DNA of 6,590 nt from Verrucomicrobiota bacterium (GTDB taxonomy: Bacteria > Verrucomicrobiota > Verrucomicrobiia > Chthoniobacterales > Terrimicrobiaceae): the NCBI GenBank assembly GCA_026398285.1, contig JAPLTI010000071.1, positions 1 to 6,590 of the forward strand. Direction: 5' to 3'. Below the pieces are notes generated by a model. It did no database searches, was not told the origin of the DNA, and saw nothing but the letters and a program-made list of their open reading frames with translations. Below, piece by piece: positions 1 to 6,039 of this stretch. Numbering within the stretch: the first letter of the stretch is position 1; every line of letters starts with the position of its first letter. The position numbers and the translations under genes are program-made.

Positions 1-87
1 TGCTTGTTTACGAGCGGATTCATATGGCTGCTCGTGCCCGAAACAAAAGGGCGCAGCCTCGAAGATCTGGAGAAGTTTATTCATTAA
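1..87 (+). CDS. Sugar-porter family MFS transporter, C-terminal end (partial)
   Basis: The first 28 codons are open in frame 1 and end at TAA 85-87. They encode the tail of a membrane segment (FTSGFIWLLV) followed by PETKGRSLEDLE. The PETKG-x-[ST]-LE-[ED] sequence just after TM12 is the hallmark C-terminal signature of the MFS sugar-porter family (XylE/GalP/GLUT-like), which are proton-coupled or facilitative monosaccharide carriers of the inner membrane. The gene begins outside the window, so its substrate cannot be judged. It is transcribed towards the AraC gene and its last 11 bp overlap that gene's 3' end (stop at 77-79 on the other strand). It is too short to appear as a stand-alone gene call, but the signature makes the assignment firm. 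Confidence 0.85.
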   Translation, partial: CLFTSGFIWLLVPETKGRSLEDLEKFIH

Positions 88-499
88 AGAGCAGGGCTGC
101 ACGGGACCAACCGCCTGACTCCGCTCCTCCTCCAATCCAAGCCCGGCTTGCGACTCCGCAGACTATAATCCCCTTCACCGAGGGCCGGTAGGCCGGCGGG
201 GAGCAGCCGAGGATTTTCTGGAAGATGCGGGAAAAGTAACACGGGTCGTCGTAGCCAAGTTTGGCCGCGACTTCCTTCACGCTGAGCGCCGTGGTGTCAA
301 GATAATGGCATGCAGCTTGCATCCGGAGGCGGATGTGGTGCTCGACAGGTGAGGAGTCGGTCTGCTCGCGAAAGAGCGCGGAGTAGCGGGTTGGCGAGAG
401 TCCGGCGTGCCGCGAGAGTTCCTGAAGGGTCAGTGAGCACGCCACATTGGCGCGCATGAATTCGATGCTCTTCGTTAGATCGGCGGCGAAATGTTTCAA
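77..499 (-). CDS. AraC-family DNA-binding domain protein lacking an N-terminal sensor domain
   Basis: The 140-residue product consists almost entirely of an AraC/XylS-type double helix-turn-helix. The first HTH lies at about residues 22-43 (SLTLQELSRHAGLSPTRYS) and the second at about 71-105 (SVKEVAAKLGYDDPCYFSRIF, then GCSPPAYR), with the conserved YFSR-F and G-SP--YR positions intact. Typical family members are about 250-300 aa and carry an N-terminal cupin-like sugar-binding domain. Here that domain is absent: the upstream frame hits a stop at 515-517, and the space is taken by the MFS gene. The only start is TTG at 499, forming a TTGA overlap with the MFS stop (496-498), which suggests translational coupling. 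No Shine-Dalgarno sequence is visible. After residue 110 a roughly 30-aa Gly/Ala/Ser-rich tail runs past the usual domain end and overlaps the convergent sugar-porter gene. It may be a functional stand-alone DNA-binding protein or a 5'-deleted remnant; the family call is secure, its functionality is not. Confidence 0.75.
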   Translation of the reverse strand: MKHFAADLTKSIEFMRANVACSLTLQELSRHAGLSPTRYSALFREQTDSSPVEHHIRLRMQAACHYLDTTALSVKEVAAKLGYDDPCYFSRIFQKILGCSPPAYRPSVKGIIVCGVASRAWIGGGAESGGWSRAALLFNE

Positions 500-1767
500 G
501 GCGAAGCGGGTTGCTCATTGGGAGCGGCCATTTTTTTCCGATAGATGAAGAACATCAGGAGCCCAATAGTCATCAAGACGGCTCCAATGATGAAAAGCGA
601 GTGATAGTCGCGATTCGTGAACTGAATAAACCACCCCGCAAAGAACAAGAGGCAGCCGTTGTAAAAGTTGCGGATGAACGAAAGACTCGAGGTGATGGAG
701 CCGACCTCCTTCGGATCCGAGGTCTTATAAACCATGATGTCCGCCGCATTGTTAAGTGGATTGGAAATCGTCATGAACATCACGTAGAGCGCGAGCGTCG
801 TGGCATCATGCACCTGGAGTAGCAGGATCAGATTCAGCAACATCATGCCGAAGTAGAGGAGCACAACCTTGAATCCGCCGACTTTGTCTATGAGCCAGCC
901 AACGGGGAAGGCTATGGCGATATTGATGAGGTGAGCCCAGGAAAGAGCCTCAAAAATATCCCCCCGCTCCAGACCCAATTTGGCCTTGGCATAGATCCAG
1001 ACCCAACTTCCAAAGACAGTCTCGAAGCTGGCGATCATCGCAACCCCGAGCATGAGCCAAATAATCCGCCGATCCCGCAAACCGATTTTTAGCGCACTCC
1101 AGGGCTTGAATGTCTCCGTCTGAGGATTGTGGATTTGAGGTTCCTGGATAAACCACGCCGCAGCCGCGCTGATGAGCAGAACCACAGCACCGAAGGCGTA
1201 GGGCACCCATTCTCCGAGCTCGATAAGATGCGGCGTAATACGCATCGCAAAAAACATGATGATGCCGCTGGCAACCATGAGAATGCTTTGAGCCCGCGCC
1301 AACATGTCTCTCGCCACGCAGTCAATGTTGAGCAGCGGGAAGGTCGAGTTCTTCAAATTGCTGAACATCATTTGCATCAGCCAAAGGCCAACAAGCGGGA
1401 TCAGAGAGTGGAAAAACGGAAAGAGCGCTGTTGCCAAGACGATCGGAACGGCAGCGATGAAGAGATACGGCTTGCGGCGTCCTATTTTGGTGACGGTGTG
1501 ATCGCTCTTCCAAGAAAAATACATCACAAGAAAGGACAGCAGCCAGAGGTTGATGCTCCCGACGGTGGCGCTGTAGGCCTCGGTCCATCCCATTTCGAGC
1601 ATGCGAAGCGCCATGAGAGGGCCAGTAACCCCCGTGGCAACGCCCCAGCCGATATTCGAGAGGCCGATGCAAAACAGATTCCGCCACAGAAGCGGGCGAT
1701 TCGCGTAGTAGGCCCTAAGTTCAGGTGTATCGAGCAGATTTCTTTTTTCGCCGAGTTCTTTAGACAT
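496..1767 (-). CDS. MFS transporter, probable glycoside/oligosaccharide symporter
   Basis: Starting at ATG 1767 the product is 423 aa and rich in hydrophobic segments, consistent with about 12 membrane helices. The cytoplasmic loop between TM2 and TM3 reads SDHTVTKIGRRKP (residues 88-100). This matches the SDRTxTxxGRRxP pattern of GPH-type and SLC45/sucrose-type cation:sugar symporters within the MFS. A second Asp-containing loop motif, GWLIDKVGG (290-298), sits at the equivalent place in the C-terminal half. The C-terminus is short and charged (YRKKMAAPNEQPASP). The frame is open further upstream to ATG 1872, but those 35 residues lie over the SGNH fragment and look non-native; MSKELGEKRN with a short cytoplasmic lead fits better. 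The start overlaps the stop of the SGNH fragment (ATGTCTAA, 1767-1760). Position after a cytoplasmic glycosidase suggests import of its substrate. The exact sugar and coupling ion are unknown. Confidence 0.82.
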   Translation of the reverse strand: MSKELGEKRNLLDTPELRAYYANRPLLWRNLFCIGLSNIGWGVATGVTGPLMALRMLEMGWTEAYSATVGSINLWLLSFLVMYFSWKSDHTVTKIGRRKPYLFIAAVPIVLATALFPFFHSLIPLVGLWLMQMMFSNLKNSTFPLLNIDCVARDMLARAQSILMVASGIIMFFAMRITPHLIELGEWVPYAFGAVVLLISAAAAWFIQEPQIHNPQTETFKPWSALKIGLRDRRIIWLMLGVAMIASFETVFGSWVWIYAKAKLGLERGDIFEALSWAHLINIAIAFPVGWLIDKVGGFKVVLLYFGMMLLNLILLLQVHDATTLALYVMFMTISNPLNNAADIMVYKTSDPKEVGSITSSLSFIRNFYNGCLLFFAGWFIQFTNRDYHSLFIIGAVLMTIGLLMFFIYRKKMAAPNEQPASP

Positions 1768-1906
1768 AATTTTTTTCTTTTGCCGCCGCGAGCCAGGCAT
1801 CGGCGATGAGCAGCGCGTAACCGCCTCCGAGATGAAACGCGGGATTAATTTCATCCATTTTGCGAAACGCATCGGTGATGGAGTCGCCCTGAAAGAGAAT
1901 ATTCAT
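1760..1906 (-). pseudogene. SGNH/GDSL hydrolase N-terminal fragment
   Basis: An ATG at 1906, one base after the glycosidase stop (TAAAATG, 1910-1904), opens a 48-codon frame. It starts MNILFQGDSITDAFR and continues with LGGGYALLIADAWLA. This is block I of the SGNH/GDSL hydrolase family, with the nucleophile Ser in GDSITD at residue 9, followed by the usual LGxGY stretch. Family members are about 200-220 aa and need blocks II (Gly), III (Asn) and V (DxxH). None of these is found downstream, because the frame ends at TAA 1762-1760, eight bases into the MFS gene. The fragment therefore cannot form the catalytic triad. It looks like the remains of an esterase/deacetylase gene, possibly a carbohydrate deacetylase given the neighbours, left after a deletion that fused its 5' end to the MFS gene. 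Its translation may still help initiate the MFS gene by coupling. Confidence 0.7.
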
Positions 1907-1907
1907 T

Positions 1908-4010
1908 TTAGTGAACGCGGAACACGCTGGCGGACTTGCGGTCAAGATCCAATTCGGCGCTTCCGTTTTCAAGCGTGAACGTCCCTCCGGAATCGAGGTC
2001 CACCAAGCGAGTGCGCGAGGCATCGGCCAGCGTGATTTTGACTCGGGCGGCGACGGGATAGTGATTGAGTGCGAAGAGAATCCGATCCTGCGGCCCCTCG
2101 TGCAGGATGGCGCTGCAGAGATTGCGGGGCTGCGGATACACACGATGCCCGCCCTCGGACTTCATGTTTTTTCCGGTATTCCAATCGATCCATGAGATGT
2201 CTTCCACGGTTTCAATGAGTGCTTTCGCTGGAGATGTTTCCTGATCGAGCACGGCTGCGAGCCATGCGATGGATTCCAAGCAATCCTCCTCTGGCAATCC
2301 GCGACCCAGGCCCTCCTCGACCCACCAGATGGTTCCTCCGGCTTTCGAGATGGCGCGATCTGTCTCCACCGGGAATCCACCCAGAAACGCGATCGCGGTG
2401 CCAAGATCATTGCGGACAGGCCACGGGCCCGACACGACCAACTTGCCGCCGAGAGCGACATAGGATTCAAGCGCCCGCGCGGTTTCGCGGTGGATGACAG
2501 GTGATCCGGGAAGAATCACAAAGGGCGTCACGGTGGGAATCAACTTCGCTGGTGAGTGCACGAGATCAATGACGGCGGCCTGGCGGCCGGTGTGCTCGAC
2601 CACGCGGAAGAGTCCTTCGTATTCCATCGAAGCCTTGCCGCATTGAACACCATCCACCACGGGTTCGCCGACATAGAGTGCGTTGTCATTACACGGCGAC
2701 GGATCGCCCAGATAGGAATGCGTGTGGCTGGTGAGATCGTAAATGATCGCGAGATCGGTTGCCGGCACCAAATCGTCCCAGCCATTGATCGTTTCGCAGG
2801 CGAGTTTCTTCACCTCCTTGAGCACAGCCAGACTCGGGCGCTCGTGACCGTGGGAACTGACGGGCGCATCGCCCCAGCAATCTCGGTCATGAAACATAAA
2901 CCACGAGATCGCCTTGCAGCCTTGCGCCAGAGCGCAGAGCGCCATGAAGCGCATGTGGTCGTCGGATACGCGGCCATTGAGCACCTTCATCCAGGTGCCG
3001 GACATGAACTCCGCTGACCAGGTGTAACGCAGCGTCGCATTCATCAGTTTCAGAACGCGCGCCATCGATTGATAGCCGGAGTAGCTCATGAAAACTCCGC
3101 GATAAAAATCATAGCCTGCGATACCGAGCGGTCCGGTGGCCTTCTCAAATTCTGACATCCGCGTCGGCACACCTTCGGGACGGTGCGGATTAAAATTCGT
3201 CATGAAGGTCACATCCTTCACGCCATTCGCTTCGTGCATTTCGCGAAGCGTTGAGATGTATCTCGACATCGCCCAAGTCTTGAACTCGCACCAGTCGGCG
3301 TAATAGGCAAAGTCGTCACCGATCATGTCCGGCACAGAGCGCGGCGCGAGCACATCTTCGATCGAAGCGTATTTCGTGGGATATGGCAGGGCCGAAGCTG
3401 TGCCGTATTTTTCCGTGAGAAACTGGTGATAGAACCCTCCGCGACCCACATTCACCGGATTGTAATCCGAAGTCAGCATCCCATCCTGCACGATGTAACT
3501 CACCTCGTTGTCGAGGTTCACCATCGTGATGAATCCGCCGTTGGATTTCAGACGCGGCTTGATGATTTTGTCCACTTCGAAAATCCACTTGCGGCACCAG
3601 GCGAGATACTCGGGATGCAGGTAGGACGGTTGGGAGCCCTCGCGTTTGCCGATCCAGTAGCCCTGCGTCGTGCGGTTCTGATAATCCCAGACCATCATCG
3701 ACGGATCGCCCATGATGAGCCACTCGGGATAGGCCCCGTGGATCATTTCATGTTCCTGCACGAGGCCGAGGAAATGGTAGAGGTTGAGATTCGGATTCGT
3801 TTTGCCTTCGAAATCCAAAACCCCGGCGGGATGTTCTGCGCTCGGCGGGCCTATCAGATGCGTCGCCCATTGCACATAGGTGGTGACATTTTTGAGTCCG
3901 GCTTCTTTAAACTTGAGAAGGATCGGCTTCCAGTAACGGGCTTCGAGGCGGAAGTATTGAATTTCGCCGCCGAAGATGTCGGCGCAGTGGTAGGTGGGTT
4001 TGGATTTCAT
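1908..4010 (-). CDS. GH35/GH42-like glycoside hydrolase (putative beta-galactosidase)
   Basis: The 700-aa product has the layout of a clan GH-A exo-glycosidase. Residues 13-68 (FGGEIQYFRLEARYWKPILL, then GLKNVTTYVQW and GVLDFEG) match the start of GH35 beta-galactosidases (SGEIHYFRvpReYW, TYVpWnlHEP, FDFeG). Residues 158-171 (GGFITMVNLDNEVS) hold an N-E pair; E169 is the expected acid/base, and the LDNE wording is closer to GH42. E334 in TWSAEFMSGTW (330-340) is the likely nucleophile. Residues 269-305 (FMTNFNPHRPE, then YDFYRG) resemble the GH42 barrel. Residues about 415-545 (LAIIYD, VILPGSPVIHRETARALESY, GGKLVVSG) look like the GATase-like trimerisation domain of GH42, followed by a beta-rich C-terminal domain (about 640-700). 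There is no signal peptide, so it is probably cytoplasmic and acts on sugars imported by the downstream MFS protein. It is first in the operon. Beta-galactosidase activity is a family-level guess; other beta-glycosides are possible. Confidence 0.8.
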   Translation of the reverse strand: MKSKPTYHCADIFGGEIQYFRLEARYWKPILLKFKEAGLKNVTTYVQWATHLIGPPSAEHPAGVLDFEGKTNPNLNLYHFLGLVQEHEMIHGAYPEWLIMGDPSMMVWDYQNRTTQGYWIGKREGSQPSYLHPEYLAWCRKWIFEVDKIIKPRLKSNGGFITMVNLDNEVSYIVQDGMLTSDYNPVNVGRGGFYHQFLTEKYGTASALPYPTKYASIEDVLAPRSVPDMIGDDFAYYADWCEFKTWAMSRYISTLREMHEANGVKDVTFMTNFNPHRPEGVPTRMSEFEKATGPLGIAGYDFYRGVFMSYSGYQSMARVLKLMNATLRYTWSAEFMSGTWMKVLNGRVSDDHMRFMALCALAQGCKAISWFMFHDRDCWGDAPVSSHGHERPSLAVLKEVKKLACETINGWDDLVPATDLAIIYDLTSHTHSYLGDPSPCNDNALYVGEPVVDGVQCGKASMEYEGLFRVVEHTGRQAAVIDLVHSPAKLIPTVTPFVILPGSPVIHRETARALESYVALGGKLVVSGPWPVRNDLGTAIAFLGGFPVETDRAISKAGGTIWWVEEGLGRGLPEEDCLESIAWLAAVLDQETSPAKALIETVEDISWIDWNTGKNMKSEGGHRVYPQPRNLCSAILHEGPQDRILFALNHYPVAARVKITLADASRTRLVDLDSGGTFTLENGSAELDLDRKSASVFRVH

Positions 4011-4047
4011 CAGGTGCGCTTGGAGAAAAAAAGTGTCGCCATCAGCA

Positions 4048-4076
4048 AGTAAATCAATTTATGAATTTTTGGACAA
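4048..4076 (-). promoter_or_regulatory. Candidate sigma70-type promoter of the glycosidase operon
   Basis: Read on the minus strand, TTGTCC (4076-4071) and TTTACT (4053-4048) are separated by exactly 17 bp of AT-rich sequence. Each hexamer matches 4 of 6 consensus bases. Transcription would start near 4041, giving a leader of about 30 nt before the ATG at 4010. The position is right, but the match is moderate and chance hits are common in AT-rich DNA. Confidence 0.35.
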
Positions 4077-4089
4077 ATGAAAAATTGTC
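4072..4089. repeat. Small inverted repeat over the candidate -35
   Basis: GACAAATGAAAAATTGTC has 5-bp arms (GACAA/TTGTC) separated by 8 bp. It covers the candidate -35 of the glycosidase promoter, where a bound repressor would block RNA polymerase. The arms are short, so this is only suggestive. Confidence 0.25.
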
Positions 4090-4103
4090 TTCGCGAAAAG
4101 ATC

Positions 4104-4122
4104 CACGCTCAATTGAGGCGTG
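4104..4122. promoter_or_regulatory. Near-perfect palindrome, candidate operator
   Basis: CACGCTCAATTGAGGCGTG is an inverted repeat: CACG and CGTG flank the perfect 10-bp palindrome CTCAATTGAG, with a single extra G in the right arm. Its centre is about 100 bp upstream of the glycosidase ATG and about 70 bp upstream of the inferred transcription start, a usual place for an activator or an auxiliary operator. No T-run directly follows on either strand, so a terminator is unlikely. AraC proteins usually bind direct repeats, so a dimeric regulator of another family is at least as likely. The regulator is unknown. Confidence 0.4.
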
Positions 4123-4313
4123 AAATTCTTTCGCCACGGAAACCTGGCGAGCCATTCCCGTGCGATTGATCGAAGCCCGCCAAAACCAGCACGTCTCCAC
4201 TCCTTCACCATTCATGATCCCAATGACGACCATCGAAAACCCTCACCCAAAACGAACCCTGCGGCCGGAGCAGACACTACACTTAATCGCTATTAAATAA
4301 GTATTTGCTCATT

Positions 4314-4430
4314 AAAAATTGCTTATGAAAAAAACATTCCTAAATCTCACTTAAATAAAAATCAAGCAATTGGAGCCATTTGACTTATAACTGGACAGCA
4401 GTGAACTGACCTCAATGGAAAAAATTGCTT
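4314..4430. repeat. Three AATTGCTT elements (two direct, one inverted)
   Basis: The 11-mer AAAAATTGCTT occurs at 4314-4324 and again at 4420-4430, exactly 106 bp apart, close to ten helical turns. The inverted core AAGCAATT lies between them at 4364-4371. The set surrounds the likely promoter area of the TolC/ABC cluster. Such spaced copies are typical of regulator binding sites that loop DNA, but the block is AT-rich and part of the similarity may be chance. Confidence 0.35.
4386..4391 (+). promoter_or_regulatory. Possible -10 element for the TolC/ABC cluster
   Basis: TATAAC matches the -10 consensus at 5 of 6 bases and sits about 170 bp before the TolC start, downstream of an AT-rich block. 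No good -35 hexamer is seen 16-18 bp upstream; the inverted AAGCAATT element (4364-4371) occupies that place, which would suit an activator-dependent promoter. Weak evidence. Confidence 0.2.
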
Positions 4431-4558
4431 CGCCATGACAAATGGTGCAAAACAAAAAAACAGATCACTCACATCCGCCAATCCTTAATGCTCCTCTGCT
4501 ATACGCTTTGTATCGCTTCGAACCTTGTCAATCCCCCTTTGTATTCTTTGCCGGAGCA

Positions 4559-6039
4559 ATGACCAGAACCGCTTTACAAAAATCCGCTGTTCGAGTGGCG
4601 CTTGCGCTGACCGTTATGGGGTGGCCTACTCTCCAGGCCGATCGCAACCTGCCGGCGCTTCCCAACGCGGAAGCTGTTATGAGAAACGCACCGCCCGCGC
4701 CAGAGCGGTAAGCCCGGAACTGGCCACGGCACGCCTTGAAGTGGATCGCATGATGGCGCGCTTGTTTGGAATTCGTATCAAGTATTACCCCGAATTTCAG
4801 GTCCAATTGCAGGCTCCGAGAGTTTTCGATTACAATGCGCGTGAGGAAGGCCTCAACGAGTCAAAATTTCAATACCGCACCACGGAACCCGGATTCGAGG
4901 CCTCCCTCAAACAAAAGCTCCCGAGCAACACCGAACTCTCCGCCGATTACAATCATGATATCTCACGGGCGGGGCTTCTCAGCGACCGATTAAGCCTGGT
5001 CTTCTCACAGGAGTTTGTCCGCAAGGATCCGCTTTGGCTTCAAGAATCACTCGCGGAAAAACAAATCTGGCTGAAAAAAACCGCTCAAGCCTCGGTAGAC
5101 AGGGAGTTTGAATACCGCGTTAAAAACACTTTCTACTCGGTCTTGGAGGCCGAACTCATCGCAGCCAACGCGGAGCGCCGCTACGAGCAAGAAGAGAAAT
5201 TTGCCGCCGAAAGCGAGGACAAATTCCGTTCCGGCGTGATTGCGGAGTATTCGCTGCTCGACTACCAGCGCGATTTGAAGGTTTCCGAAAGCCGTCTCGT
5301 TGCCCGCAAGGCCTCTCTGGATCTCGCACGAAGCGAATTTGCATCACTTCTCCAGATCCCCTATGGAGCCCCCGTGAGCCTTGTCGAACCCAGCGACCCT
5401 GTCATCAATGGGAGCCTCTTCGATCCTCGCCGAATGGTCGAGTCGGGCATGCGGCATGAACTCCGCATAGCGCAGGTTCGATACAACATGTTGGCAAATG
5501 CCGAAAACGCCGACTATATCCGAAATACCCTCCTGCCGTCCGTGCGCTTCGAGGCGCGTGGCGACCTCTATCGCACAATAGGAGATGGCGTCTTCAACAC
5601 CTCCCAGCCGGTCGAAGGGCGCGACCTCAGCGCGGCTCTCCTGGTCACTTTTCCCTTGTTTGGATCCACATTTGAAAAATGGAACAACCTTCGCTTGGAG
5701 GAAATCGACAGGTCGATCAACGAAAACCAGATCGACTCTCTTTTCCGGCAGGAGGTGCGCGATGTGCGCAACGCCCTCATTTCGCTTAATGAAATTCAAG
5801 CACGTCACTCCGTTGCCAAGGATATTGAAAAACTCGCTGCCCGCGAGTTTGAAATCTCCCGCCTCCGCTTCGAACTCGGCAGCGTCGGCTCTTTTGATGT
5901 AATCCGCTCGAAAAACGAATATTTCAACGCCCTGGATGAACTCACTACGCTCCGCTATGCGCTACTCCGTCGTCTGGCCGAGATCGAGCGTGACTATCCG
6001 CCCGAGTCAATGAATCCCGGGCTGGCCTTGCTGAAATGA
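4559..6039 (+). CDS. TolC-family outer-membrane efflux protein with an apparent frameshift near 4708
   Basis: The ATG at 4559 opens a frame encoding a clear signal peptide (MTRTALQKSAVRVALALTVM, then GWPTLQA and probable cleavage before D). It continues RNLPALPNAEAVMRNAPPAPER, then stops at TAA 4709-4711. The rest of the protein is in the -1 frame from about 4708 (VSPELATARLEVDRMMARLF) and is open to TGA 6037-6039. Restoring one base near 4706-4708 gives a 493-aa protein, the usual TolC size. The mature part shows the two-fold outer-membrane efflux repeat: helical stretches with FRSGVIAEYSLLDYQRDLKV in the first half and FELGSVGSFDVIRSKNEYFN in the second, each followed by an Ala/Leu/Arg-rich helix. 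TolC proteins trimerise into an outer-membrane and periplasmic export duct. The downstream ABC ATPase overlaps by ATGA, so this is the exit duct of a tripartite pump. Without correction, translation from the signal peptide ends after 50 residues; starts in the long frame (TTG 4525, ATG 4750) lack a signal peptide. Sequencing error or a recent null mutation are both possible. Confidence 0.8.

Larger units (their letters stand above)
4011..4558. promoter_or_regulatory. Divergent intergenic control region
   Basis: About 550 bp separate the divergent glycosidase and TolC starts, and no convincing gene lies here. From the glycosidase side it holds a candidate promoter (4048-4076), a short inverted repeat (4072-4089) and a near-perfect palindrome (4104-4122). 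A stretch of ordinary composition without recognisable signals follows (about 4130-4280), then a strongly AT-rich block (about 4281-4380) with TTAAATAA twice (4293-4300, 4351-4358) and three AATTGCTT/AAGCAATT elements up to 4430. Frames open from 4442 (ATG) and 4525 (TTG) extend the TolC reading frames upstream but look non-coding: they give no signal peptide at their own starts and no family similarity. Confidence 0.6.

Noticed and set aside
163..205. GCCGG/CCGGC inverted repeat near the AraC 3' end as a terminator
   Set aside because: It lies within codons for the conserved end of the HTH domain, and no T-run follows on either strand.
297..518. ATG at 518 as a real start for the AraC gene (begins MSNPLRLETF)
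   Set aside because: Its frame leaves the AraC frame and produces unrelated sequence; joining the two needs a frameshift, while the TTG at 499 gives the domain directly.
511..1809. Plus-strand open frames (511-822, 1129-1809) opposite the MFS gene
   Set aside because: They are antisense to a clearly coding membrane protein, rich in Arg/His/Glu, and match no family pattern; they are mirror frames of the MFS codons.
1768..1872. Upstream start of the MFS gene at ATG 1872 (458 aa)
   Set aside because: The extra 35 residues are basic, unlike a transporter N-terminus, and lie out of frame over the SGNH coding sequence.
3426..4052. Plus-strand 208-codon open frame opposite the glycosidase start
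   Set aside because: It lies antisense to conserved GH35-like sequence and its composition is what that sequence yields in reverse; no recognisable domain.
4380..4408. TTGACT (4380-4385) as a -35 for the TolC promoter
   Set aside because: The matching -10 position at 17 bp spacing reads GAACTG, which is no -10 hexamer.
4442..4558. N-terminal extension of the TolC gene from ATG 4442
   Set aside because: It would bury the clear signal peptide starting at ATG 4559 behind 39 residues without family similarity.
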